Below are positions 22,290-32,848 of a DNA stretch of 60,993 bases, piece by piece. Position 1 is the first letter of the stretch, and the number at the start of each line of letters is the position of its first letter. Source of the DNA: Scenedesmus sp. ARA3 (taxonomy: Eukaryota > Chlorophyta > Chlorophyceae > Sphaeropleales > Scenedesmaceae); the NCBI GenBank assembly GCA_004335835.1, contig RWJK01001428.1, positions 1-60,993 on the forward strand. Reading direction: 5' to 3'. A program made the translations under genes and the position numbers. The notes beneath the pieces are model-generated. The model worked only from the letters and a program-made list of their open reading frames with translations. It made no database searches and was not told the DNA's origin.

Positions 22290-23529
22290 GGCAGCATTGT
22301 ATGCAGCTGGTATGCTCCATTCCTGTCCTTGCTGCTTTTCCTGCTGCTGCTGCTGCTGCTGTTGCTGCTTCTGGTGGCAAGTTGTGGGGCTGGCTGCAGC
22401 TGCCCATGCTGCCTCCTCTTCCCCACAGCCGCAAGCAATGCTGGCAGCTCCTGCGCCACTCGTGCAAGCTGCAGGTGATTCTGCTGCATGTTCTAGACTA
22501 GCGCTGCTTACTGATGCAGCTGTTTCTGCTGCTGTTGCTGCTGCTGGCTGTGTTTCTGGGCTGTCCTGCAAGCCGGCACCTCCGCTGCAGCTGCTGTCGT
22601 TGTGCATGCTGCCCGCCGTACTCCCAGCTGCAGCAGCAACCTGCAGCAGGACAACAACAGGGAGCTCAGCAACTGCACTATAAACACCAACAAATGCCTG
22701 GTGTAGCCCCTCAACAGCAGCAGATGTAGGCGCAGCTGAGCTCACAGTGAGTGAGTGAGTGACTACCCAGGCAGCTCTGCAGCTCCTGGGTAAGTTAAGG
22801 CTAAGAGGATGTGTGTGGCCAGGGGCGGCGCCCCTGGGCTCCACACCCTCTACCTGTTTGAGCTCACAGCCTTGCAGGAAAGCAGCATGTTGTGTCTGCC
22901 AAGCGCTGCTGCTGCCGTACCTGCGCCTGGTTGGCTGCCCGCACATGCATCACCACATCAGCAAGGCAGGGCTTGAACAGCTTGGTGGACAGCATGAGTG
23001 GCGAGGGCAGCAGCTGCTGTTGATGCTGTGCCTGCTGCTCTTGCTGCTGCATGAGCTGCGGAGCTGCTGCCTGCGCTCCTGCGGACTGCTGATGGGTGCT
23101 GTCTGTGCAGTGGCAGTGTGCGCAAGCGCCCACTGGCTCTGCTGCTGCTTCTGCTGCTGATGCTGTTGTCTGTGTTGCAGCTGCTGTTGCTTCGCCAAGA
23201 GGCACTTCCAGCTGCACAACTGGCTTGGGGCGGCAGAGGGTCAACAGCTGCTGCTCTTGACATGAACCACTGCAGTTGCTGTCTGCTGCGAGACACGCAA
23301 CCTGCTGCTGTAGCTCCTGCACTGCTGAAGCTGCTGACGCTTCATGTGTTTGGCTGCACAACTGCTCATGACTATTGGCTGGCAGCTGGCTGGAGCATGC
23401 AGTGCTCTGCAGCTGCTGCACTTGTTTGCCCAGCAGGTTGCTGCCATTTTGACCATCGTTCTGTGAAACCAGTACTGCCCCAAGGAGGTCTTTGATCTCG
23501 GCCAGCAGTGCATGCAGCCTGCAAGTCAA
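22290..23529 (-). CDS. Possible N-terminal exons of the K+ channel (or a separate Gln-rich protein)
   Basis: Two long open stretches lie just upstream of the channel. One (23529-22920) starts MTCRLHALLAEIKDLLGAVL, has heptad-like and Gln-rich segments, and ends at a CAG|GTACGG donor. The other is open and Ala/Ser/Thr-rich and leads without interruption into the first channel exon at 22289. I recognise no domain. Low-complexity cytoplasmic N-termini are common on algal channels, but an independent gene or non-coding sequence cannot be excluded. Confidence 0.33.
22817..22838. other. GC-rich inverted repeat
   Basis: CCAGGGGCG followed by a complementary GCGCCCCTGG forms a near-perfect palindrome. 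It lies within the possible upstream exon of the channel. Function unknown. Confidence 0.5.
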
Positions 23530-24794
23530 AGTAAGGCCTTCCAGTCAGCAGTAGCCCCACATGGGCACATGGGGGTGTTGCGCTGGTAGCGTTCACCGAC
23601 CTCGCGGTTTCTTCAGCTGAAGCCATTTAATTACCAGGCTCGAACTATGAGAACTACCCTCCGCGACTATTCGAGTACAAGCAGCCCATTGCTCGGATGC
23701 CCATTTCGTGCGTGGACACCAGGCTTCTTACAATATGCAGCACGCCGAAAATATTCAGATCTATGAACAAGTCTAATCTAAGCTTCTACGACTCCAGCCT
23801 GGGCAAGGCGGGCCTGACAAACCCTAGCAGCTGTAACTGATTCACCCCCAAACCACGTTCTCTCATCCACCACACGCTCAAGCTGACGCACCCACCTTCA
23901 TCAGAGGCCTGGTTTGGTACAAGTGCACTGCAGTGTCGGTGATGTGTTTGTGGTGCCACCCCAGGACACACCTGCCAACACGTGTCAGACTGCGTACAGG
24001 ACGTGTCCTGTACCATGCTGTGCAGTGCTGTGACAGCCGCACCTGCAGCAGCGCTGTTGTTGCCATTGGCATGCAACATAAATCTCTCACGTGTTGCGTA
24101 GCACCATCAAGATTGGCTGCCGCAGAAAGGGCAGCAGCCAGGATACGACGCCATCGTGTCTGCCTAGCTGCCTGCTGCTGTGTGCTGCCCTCGAGCTTCG
24201 TACTGTGATATGAACAGTTCCTAGGCAACAAGCTGCAAAATAATGTGTACAAGCTGAGCATCGAACAGGTAACAGCGTGGTGACAGTCATCATCGTACCA
24301 ATCTGGAGCAGGCCTGGCTGGTTCGCTGAGCTAGTGACAGCAGAGCGGCCAAAGGAAAGCACCTGTGAGCATGCTGCTGACGCATCTTGGGCGCGGTAGC
24401 GGGCTATTATTTGATGTGTTGGTTTGAGAGCAACACTGACCGCAGAACGCATTAGGATGGCAAGAGCTGTCTGACAGGCTATCAGCAAGGCAATGACCTG
24501 GCAGTCACTGACTTGTTGTCACAGTTCAACTGCCAGTCACAAGCGTTTTACCTTGTACTACTTTGACTTTATATTGCACCTTAAAATATTCAGATATATG
24601 TCTCTGGGTGACCGTGTGTAACCAGCTACGAAAGCAGCAGCACTTGCGACCGCCGTTTTGTGTCTTGACCTGCTCGGTGTTCAGAACTTGTGAAAGTTGT
24701 TTCGCTGGTAAGAGCCGTACACTAGACAACTACACGAAAAGTTTAGGACAACCAGCAGCTGCCAGCAGCAGGAGCAGCAGCAGCAGCAGCAGTG
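23530..24794. other. Divergent upstream region of channel and TRM61, no gene recognised
   Basis: Open frames on the minus strand (for example 23878-24261) show no family I recognise and no convincing splice structure. The AT-rich stretch about 24556-24600 could be TRM61 promoter sequence, by composition only. Confidence 0.35.
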
Positions 24795-24989
24795 ATGGTG
24801 CTGCCTCAGGCAGCAACTGGGCCAGGGCCCAAGCTCATTCAAGAGGGAGACCTCGTGGTAGTCTACGAAAGCTATAACGCCATAAAGGCGGTTTATGTGG
24901 ACAAGAAGGGGCAGTATGCAAACCGCTTTGGGAACTTCCAGCATAAGGTAAGGTGTACATCTGGCAGCCAGGGCGACGGCGGCAGCAGC

Positions 24990-25037
<48 letters not shown>

Positions 25038-25436
25038 GCAGCAGCTGCAGCTGCAACAATGGCTGCATCAGCTGTGAAACTACAGCAAGCAACGAAGCAG
25101 CAATACATTTGAACAGGGGAAGGGACAACAACGTAGGCTGCCGCATGTATGCTTGCTCAGCTGGTCCTGCTTGTGTGCTTCCTTGGTAACCTGGTAGCAA
25201 CACAACTGATTCTGCAGCAACTGCAGCATGCAGTGCGCAAGTATGGACGTTATGGAGCAGAGTTGAGCTACTGCTCAACAGCAGCCACTTGTGGCACATG
25301 ACGACACCAGTAAACTTCAATCTGCAGCACTTCATCTGGGAGCCTCCGCAGCAGCGAGTTGCTGTCAGCTGTGTAGCAGCAAGTTGCGCGGCAAGCCACC
25401 CTTGCGTTGCTCCTGTAGAAGTCTTTGTTATGTTGG

Positions 25437-25484
<48 letters not shown>

Positions 25485-27973
25485 AGGACTGGGTGGGTCA
25501 GCCGTATGGCAGCAGGGTGCACTGCAGGCCTCCAGGCAGGGGATGGGTGTACCTGCTGGCACCAACAGCAGAGCTGTGGACGCAGGTGGGGCGCAGCACA
25601 GCTGCCAGTTTGAATTGACTCATGACACTCTGTTGACTGATCAACAATGGGCTATAAATTGCAGTCAAGCAGCAGCAGTTGTGCGACTCAGGGTTGTGTG
25701 TTTCAACAGCAGTGGCTCGTCGTCGCCAACCAGATACTACAACTGACATGTTGCAACTTATTTCCCTATGTCATATATTGTGTGCAGGTGCTGCGCCACA
25801 GGACGCAGATTTTCTATGATGCTGACAGCAGCCTCGTCATCGCCAACCCCGCACTGCAACTGACATGTCATATGTTACTTTTCTGTGTCGTTTATTGCGT
25901 GCAGGTGCTGCGCAACAGGACGCAGATTCTCTACGTCGCCGACATAAGCCTCGTCATCGCCAACCTAGCACTGCAACTGACGTGCCCTCACTTGCCCCCT
26001 ATGTCATATGTCACATGCAGGTGCTGCGCCGCAGGACACAGATTCTTACGTCGCTGACATCAGCCATCGTCGCCAACCTTCTGTTACAACCGACATGTTA
26101 TAACTTACACCCTATGTCATTTGTCACATGCAGGTGCTGCGCCACAGGACGCAGATTCTGTACGTCGCTGACATCAGCCTCGTTGTCGCCAACCTCGCAC
26201 TGCAACTGAATCGTCATGTGTTACTTTGTTGTATCATTCTCTCTGTGCAGGTGCTGCGCCACAGGACGCAGATCCTGTGCGTCGCCGACATCTCCCTCGT
26301 CATCGCCAATCTTACACTACAACTAACATGTTGCTCTGTTGTATCATTCTCTCTTGGCAGGCGCTGCGCCACAGGACACAGATCCTGTACGTCGCCGACA
26401 ACAGCCTGGTCATCGCCAACCTCGCACTACAACTGACATGTTACGACATCATTGTGCTGTGTCATCTGTATATCTGCAGGTGCTGCGCCACAGGACGCAA
26501 TTTCTCTACGTCGCCGACATCAGCCTCGTCATTGCCCACATTATGTTATAACTGACATGTTATAACTTACCCCCTATGTCATTTCTCATGTGTAGGTGCT
26601 GCGCCACAGGACGCAGATCTTGTACGTCGCTGACATCTCCCTCGTCATCGCCAACCTCGCACTCACCCCAGGCAAAGTGGTCCTAGAGTCCGGCACAGGC
26701 AGCGGCAGCCTCACTCACTCGCTGGCACGTGCAGTAGCACCGCACGGCCACGTGCACACGTTTGACTTTCATCAGCTGCGCGCTGACGAGGCGCGCGCGG
26801 AGTTTGACCGGCACGGTTTGACTGGGCTGGTGACTGGCGGGCACCGCAACATTGAGGAGCAGGGCTTCCCGCAGGTGGGCTTAGGGTGTTGGGTTTAATT
26901 GAGCCGGCAAGTGTGGGTTTGACTGGCCAGGTGACTTGGGCTGGTGACTCGGCAGCACTGCACAGTTGCCTGCTGGCCTTTTTGCTTGCTGAAGACTAAC
27001 GCTTGCTGAATTTGCTGCCTTCTGATGTTTGCTGCTGCTGTTTGCAGGAGCTGCATGGTCAGGCTGATGCAGTGTTCCTGGACCTGCCGGGCCCCTGGCG
27101 TGTGGTGCCGTCAGCAGCAGCCTGCATCCGGCCAGGCGGCAACTTCTGCTCCTTCAGCCCGTGCATTGAGCAGGTGGGTGCATGAGCGAGTGAGGATGAG
27201 CGAGAAAGGGTGTGCATTTGCCTGCTGCTGCTGCTGCTGCTGCTGCCGCGGCGGCGGCGGCAACTTTTGCTCCTTCAGCCCGTGCATTGAGCAGGTGGGG
27301 TTGGTGGCTTAGTAGTTGTATGCCTGTTGCTGCTGATGCTGCTGCTTTGGCTCATGCAAGCCATCTGCACATTGGCTCAGAGGAGCATAACTGTCATATG
27401 TCGCATGTGCTGATATGCCGCGCCCATCCCAATATCTTCACTCACTTTTGCTGTTGCTGTTTGTGCCTGCAGGTGCAACGGACATGCGAGGCGCTAGATC
27501 GGCACGGGTTCACAGACATCAGAACACTGGAGGTGCTGCTGCGCACCTATGAGGTCAGCACAGAAACGCTGCACACAAATGCAGCTCAAACACAGCAGCC
27601 CAACAAGCAGGGCAAAAAGCGTAGTAGGGGAGGAGCAGCAGCAGCGGCAGCGACAGACGAGGCAGCAGCGGACGCTGCAGCAGCAGACGGCAGTGAAGCA
27701 GCAGCGGCAGCAGCAGCAGCAGCAGCAGATCCAGGGTTTGTGCGGCAGGTGCTTGCTAAGCCCTGCATGGATGCCAGGGGCCACACTGGCTACTTGACTT
27801 TTGCGCGGAGGTTTGTGGCAGCAGTAGCACTGGACAACGGCAGCGGCGGCAGCAGTGACGCAGAGGAAGAGGAGGATGCAGGGGAGCAGCAGGCGGGAGT
27901 AGCAGCAGCAGCAGATGGGGAGGAGCGGCAGCAGCACACAGACAGCGCGTACGAGTCTGGAGCAGGGATTTGA
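24795..27973 (+). CDS. TRM61: tRNA (adenine-58-N1)-methyltransferase catalytic subunit (TRM61/TRMT61A)
   Basis: Methylates N1 of A58 in the tRNA T-loop using S-adenosylmethionine, normally as a heterotetramer with TRM6. Exon model 24795-24947, 25487-25585, 26596-26874, 27048-27173 and 27473-27973; in phase, 385 aa. The N-terminal beta domain reads IQEGDLVVVYESYNAIKAVY. The Rossmann fold shows YVADISLVIANLALTPGKVV, SAM motif I ESGTGSGSLTHSLA, GHVHTFDFHQLRADEARAEF, then the catalytic-loop motif VFLDLPGPW and NFCSFSPCIEQVQRTCEAL, all characteristic of the family. An Ala/Gln-rich insert and an acidic tail make it longer than the human enzyme (about 290 aa). The intron before exon 3 is filled by eight tandem copies of the acceptor plus exon start. 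TGTAA at 28325 may end the transcript. Confidence 0.93.
25438..25485 (+). repeat. (CTG)n tract abutting the TRM61 exon 2 acceptor
   Basis: About 15 CTG units run directly into CTGCAG|GAC, the exon 2 acceptor. It stands where a polypyrimidine tract would be expected. Confidence 0.92.
25713..26667 (+). repeat. Eight-copy acceptor-side tandem array at TRM61 exon 3
   Basis: Exon starts following CAG or TAG occur at 25788, 25905, 26021, 26134, 26251, 26361, 26480 and 26596 (period 110-119 bp), with a truncated lead copy at about 25713. Each unit is roughly 70 bp of exon (VLRHRTQILYVADISLVIAN) plus roughly 45 bp of intron end. Only the last copy continues into the rest of the exon; the others break off after LALQLTC-like sequence with no donor. 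Copies differ by several substitutions. Confidence 0.95.
27252..27297 (+). repeat. Donor-side copy of TRM61 exon 4
   Basis: The exon 4 end (GGNFCSFSPCIEQ plus GTGGGG) is repeated about 120 bp after the true donor at 27174, preceded by a (CTG)n and (GGC)n run. Confidence 0.85.
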
Positions 27974-28476
27974 GCGCTGCTAAGCTGGCTTGAAACCTTT
28001 TATTTTGTGCGGCTGTTGTGGTGTCCTTTGGTGGCTACTGGCTACTGGCTACTGGCTACTCGTGCACAGCGTTTTATGCCATATCTGCATATTGCAAGCC
28101 TGGCGCGTTGTAAGGCATGCTGAGGCATGTGTCACGCACATAGGCTGCTTGACATCGCAGTTTGCAGTTGGATTACGCTGCTGACATCTGACGCGGGAAA
28201 GTTGCTTGAGCAACAGTGGCACATCATTAAGTCCAAGAAAACAGCCTGTCGCACGTGCACACTTTGTCCAATGTTGCTGAGGCAGCCAACGAATTGTGCT
28301 AGAGTGACTTTCCACCCTCACGCCTGTAACACCCGTTGACTGAACAAACCGCCGCCCCAGGCCCAGCACATACAGTGTCCTTTGGATCCTGGCTTTGTCT
28401 AGAATTCGTGTCAAAGACACAAGCGCTGCTCGCAGAGTGAGAAGGCAAAGCGAGCAGGATAGCAAGGCAGTACTTT

Positions 28477-28592
28477 GGTTCTATAGAACCTTTTGTTCTA
28501 TCGAATCTTTTGTTCGTTTGAACAAAAGCGTCTAAAGACCAAAAGCGTCTAAAGACCCAAAGGGCGCAGCACTTTTGTTCTTTGAACAAAAG
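28477..28592. repeat. Cluster of palindromes sharing a CTTTTGTTC arm
   Basis: GGTTCTATAGAACC (28477-28490) is a perfect palindrome. CTTTTGTTC-GTTT-GAACAAAAG (28507-28528) and CTTTTGTTC-TTT-GAACAAAAG (28572-28592) are perfect hairpins with identical 9-bp arms. Between them the 17-base block AAAAGCGTCTAAAGACC is directly repeated. The stretch is clearly AT-richer than its surroundings. Confidence 0.9.
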
Positions 28593-28780
28593 GCAATAAA
28601 ATTTTTTTTACATACTATGCAATACGTGCATCATGGTATTGATGACCACCAGATCTACTGCTTTATAAATCAAAATCACCATCGCACATCCATGCTTGTA
28701 CATGTGGCGCATGCTTACTGTGATACAAGATGGCGTTGATGCTATGGCTTGATGAGTAACATGATGATGATGATACAAGG

Positions 28781-28880
28781 TGGCACCTCCAGGTCAGCGC
28801 CAACACGTACAGCGCCAGCCTACGGTGCAGTGCGTGACGGACGGCGCTGTAACGTGTGGGCGCAGACCTGGAGGTGCCAC
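28781..28880. other. Long near-perfect hairpin, possible small-RNA precursor
   Basis: The left arm 28781-28816 and right arm 28843-28880 are reverse complements over about 37 positions, with two mismatches and one bulged base. The arms enclose a 26-base loop. The outer 16 bases (GTGGCACCTCCAGGTC) pair perfectly. Pairing stops abruptly outside the arms, as in a microRNA precursor or a small palindromic element. Confidence 0.75.
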
Positions 28881-29692
28881 TGGATGTGCCCGGCACCAAA
28901 TTCTCGGAGAAGTTCTCTGTGCCACTGCCACCACAGCCAGGCCGCCCTGCCAGCCAGCCCTTTTCAGTGCCCACTCAAACAACTAACTGCACGTCTCTTC
29001 AGCAAAAGCAGCCAGAAGCAGCAGCTTGGCACTGCCAAACCACTAAAGGCGACCACTGCGAACGCAAAAGCTGGCGCTGGCCAGACTCAGCTGAAGCCTG
29101 GGGCGATGGCCACTGCCTGGGCCAGCATCATCCATGGCGCTGCCGCAACCACACCAACACCAAACATGCGACCGAACAGTGGTCTGCGGCCTGTGCAGGC
29201 TGCTAACAGCTTTGTCAGCCTTGCTACTTGCCTGCTCTGGTGCGTGCGCGCGTGTGTGCGCTTGTGCCTATGCGTGAGCGTGTGCGTGCTGCTACTGGCA
29301 TGGCGGCTGCCGAATCTTTCTTGCTGCTGGTGTGTGCTGCTACTGGCATCGCGGCTGGGTGCACCTTCTGCACTGCCTGCCGCGGCCTGCACGCTAGCAT
29401 GTCAGCGCTCACGCTGCCCCAAGCTGGATGCTGCTGCAGGAGGCTGTGCACAGCCTTCCACTGAATTGCCGAAGCTGCCGCTGGTGCTGCTACTGCTGCT
29501 GTGCAGCGCAGCAGCTGCCCCAGGTGCTGGCCCTGCAAGCTGGCTACTGCTGGGTGCTGCCACAGGCGATTGAACAAATCAGGCCTGTTGCTGCTCACAG
29601 CTTCTGCCAGTGCCTGGCTCCATCCATCGGTACTGAAGCGGGCTGGCTCGCCTGCCGTTGGCGCAGATGCTGTTGATGCCTCAAGCGAGCTG

Positions 29693-31585
29693 TCAAGCAG
29701 TGCGCGCAGCATCTTCGCCACAGTCCCTCCACATGCTTTTCTGATCCATGCGTATCGCCAGCGCCAAAGCAGGCACCAGCATGTCATCAGCAGCTGCCAC
29801 AGCCCTGGATCCTAGCAGCACTGACAGTGCAGGCATGCTGCCGCCTTCAACCGCTGCGCATAGTGCTGCAGCTGGCTGCAGCTGGTGGAAAGCAGGAGCT
29901 GCAGCCGCCAGCAGCTGCAAGCTGCTGGTGTCTCCTTTAGCTGCTGCGGCCTCTACCATGGGGGCTAGCTGAGCGCCGCTGATGAGCTTGGCCACTGGCA
30001 ACTTGAAGAGTATCTGCAGCAGTTTCATGATGAAGCCCTCGCCATATCTTCGTGGTGCCTCTACTGCCTTGTTCATGACAGCTGCCACTGTATCTGATGG
30101 TAGCTGCCGTGCAGCTGGCAACTTCAACAGTGATTGCAGGATGCTAATGATGAAGTCCTCCTTGCACTTTAGTGATACCTCTAATGCCTTGTTCATCAGA
30201 GCTGCCACTGCTTCTGCTGATAGCTGCGCTGCAGCTGGCAGGCAAACAAGAGGATGCAGGCGGTGAACCAAAGGTGCAAAAAGCCTTGGATGGTTGCCGG
30301 CGTCCAGCACAATAGCCCGCTCCATTGCTGGTAGTAGCTGCTCATGAGTCACTGCATTAAAGGCCTTCAAGGATAGCAGGATGCTGCTCAGCTGCGATGT
30401 GTGCCCGCGTTCGACTGCAGTGTGCAGCAATTCCGTGATCATGTCCTGCGGAGCTGACAGTTGGGCGCTGTTCTGCGAGACGCGTAGTACATTCACAGCA
30501 TTGTTTGGTGCAGTTTTGCTGGTGCTGTTGAGGGACAGGTACAGCAGGCCATGCAGGCCTGCATCATCAACCTGAACATGAAACATGGTGGCAAGGGCAG
30601 CAGCAGCAGCAGCACCAGCAGAAACATTAGCAGCCACAGCAATATAGATGACTCCTCTTCTACATTTGGTCAAAGCACAATGTTCACGCTCAATGAAGGC
30701 ACACACACACGTTGCTGTAGATGATCAAAGGTGACGGACTGCAGCACAGGACATGCAGCTTCAGAAACCTACCGGGCAGAAGAGGTGGTCTTTGGTGGGC
30801 GGGATGTCACCCGGAAGGCCCAATGAGCTGTGCACTGTGACCCATACTTCGACTCCTGCAGGACAGCAAGCACGGCAATGGGTCGAACACACATGTAGCA
30901 GGAGGCAATGTGACATGTTGTCCTCTCTATGCCCAGGCCCTGGCTGTGCTGCGCATCTTGCAGCATGACAGCTGCGGCAGCTGTGCCGTCAGGCTCATTG
31001 TTCGCAAGCATGCAGATTGCTACTCGCAGGATTCTTGCAAACTTCCAGCTCTCCTGCAAGGCTTTCCTGCAAACCTGTGGGTGACTGGATTGCACATTTT
31101 GCAGCTGACAGTGGTATGAACAGCAAACTGATGCTGGGGCGGTGACGGCCACCCCATCGGGCATGCGGCAGTGGCGTGACTAGCTCAGGAAAACCGATGG
31201 TAATCTCACCTTCTACACGCTGCCTGGCTGCTGCAACAATCTCCGAGTACGGTACCCTTACGCCGGACTCGCACAGCAACTTTGCCAGGCTGCGGGACAT
31301 GTGTGGGATGGCAACCAGTCCTGCAGGAATGCTGGGGTGCTCTGCCAGGCGTGCTTCTGTCAAGCTGCTGAGCAGCCAGCGCACCACAGCAGCTGCCTTG
31401 GTAAGCAGCTTGGTTGTCTTGGCCTGTGCTGCTTCTGCTACTGCTGGCAGCAGCCAGGCAGGGCTGGGCTGCTGCTTCAGCAGCTGCATCCAAGCAGAGT
31501 GCAGCACCTTGCTGCTTGCACACATGCAGCAGACTCCAGCAAACTCCATGCGCCCACTGCATTGAATGAGGCAGCATCGGAACAC
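29693..31585 (-). CDS. Unrecognised alpha-helical repeat protein
   Basis: I do not recognise this protein. Three exons join in phase: about 31585-31205 (ending ARQRVEG), about 30850-30767 (VEVWVTVHSSLGLPGDIPP...HLFCP) and about 30572-29693. The product is Ala/Leu-rich and helical. Two adjacent repeats of about 40 residues share the pattern VAA(L/V)MNKA(L/V)E...E(D/G)FI and LQSLLKLPAARQ / LQILFKLPVAKL, which suggests an alpha-solenoid. The in-frame stop at 29693 follows a stretch (ALAIRMDQKSMW) where another frame becomes clearly protein-like (VAKMLRALLDSSLEAS..., continuing to about 29220). A one-base indel or a missed splice there could have truncated the model. The 5' end is uncertain. Confidence 0.5.
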
Positions 31586-32630
31586 TTGTGCCTGATTGGC
31601 CGCATCTGAGTCAGAAGCTTGTTTGTTTCACATGAGAAGAAAGCGCAGATACCATTGCCTGCTTGTAACTGACAGCACTGCTGAGCAGTAGTGCTGGTGG
31701 AAAGAAGTGCGCCAGTTTATCACCTGCAAAGCTAGCCTCAAGCAGCTCGTTCAATCTGTCTGTGTCCATTACCGCAGCGTATGATTCAACCGTGCTCGGT
31801 TGCCTTCAACCAATGCAACCGTTTGACATTCGCATAGACGTATGCTCGCGCCACGCACGTTATGGTTTCAATGTCTCATATGCTTTCGACATCATTGATG
31901 AGTACCTTGAACCAGTAGTGGACACAGTTTGGCCAGCGACGAGCGTCTAGACTGCCTTAGGAAAGAGGTTAGGGTTTGGTTGACCTCCCTTCGAAGGTTG
32001 AATTCAAGCAGGCAGCAAGCAGAGAGTTGGGGTGGACCTCCCACCAAGCAGGCAGCGAGCAGAGGACTGATGACGATACTCTTGTACAGCTTTACGTGAA
32101 TTACCATACCAAACGAAGGTCACATGACACACGCAGCTTGCACATGCTCACAGTAGGGGAGTGCCGTGCTGGTTTGCCACCGCCAGTGGATGCAGCACAT
32201 TCCCACAGCCCGACTGCTTAGCCGCATTTACAAAGATAGTTGCCCATATGTTTCCTAAGAGGTTACTGGGTCCCCGCATCTACTGAATAGCAGCATCACG
32301 CCCGATACAGATTTGGAGCACACCAGCAGCATTTAAAGCACGCAGTTGACCGGCGTTCCCTCCGCACGCAATCACCCTGCAAGCCTCACGTTTGTGTGTA
32401 TGTTACAAAGCGGGACCATCACCCAGACTTCCAGGCCACAGCCGTCATCCGCGACAAGCCCGCTGGGCAACCACCTGATCCATCAGAATCAACCGTAGAC
32501 AGGAGTCCTGCTCACTGGCACACTGCCCTGATCATGCCTACGGAAACACTGTGCAGCGCAAACAATGCCCGGAGATGCGCGGAAACACTGTGCAGGTGCG
32601 CGGTGAACGCTGCCAGAATCCGACTATCTC
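31586..32630. other. Intergenic region, no gene recognised
   Basis: Only short open frames without family signatures. A short direct repeat (AAGCAGGCAGC(A/G)AGCAGAG) occurs near 32008 and 32045, and GGAAACACTGTGCA is repeated near 32540 and 32581. Confidence 0.4.
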
Positions 32631-32710
32631 CTAAACCACGCCGGTGCGCAGCACTCTACCGCTCAGCCTGTCCACAAAGCTGCTCAGCTCCTCCAGCCCC
32701 GTAGCCACAG
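32631..32710 (-). repeat. Copy of the ClpR-like C-terminal coding end
   Basis: Encodes LEELSSFVDRLSGRVLRTGVV-like sequence with its own stop, about 215 bp beyond the true stop at 32849. A coding end is again duplicated into the 3' region. Confidence 0.8.
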
Positions 32711-32848
32711 AGCTTTGACCAGCACCCGACTTGCACCCGCACACCATTGTGCAGCGCAAGAACAGACGCAGCAGATGCACCCTCAACACACCACCCCATT
32801 TCATCCACTCATCCACTCATCAACATCTGTAAGTAGGTGTAAAATAAC

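Larger units (their letters stand above)
27974..29692. other. Intergenic region with hairpins and palindromes
   Basis: Holds a 4-copy CTGGCTA-type microsatellite (about 28035-28067), the palindrome cluster at 28477-28592 and the long hairpin at 28781-28880. Open frames across 28750-29480 on both strands show no recognisable protein family. The minus frame around 29690-29300 may be the displaced end of the helical-repeat gene. Confidence 0.45.

Noticed and set aside
23878..24261. Minus-strand open frame between the channel and TRM61
   Set aside because: No domain, no splice-supported partner and no conserved-looking segment.
25788..26667. CRISPR-like array (regularly spaced repeats)
   Set aside because: Units are exon starts with acceptors in a eukaryotic gene, are diverged, and have no short-repeat/unique-spacer structure.
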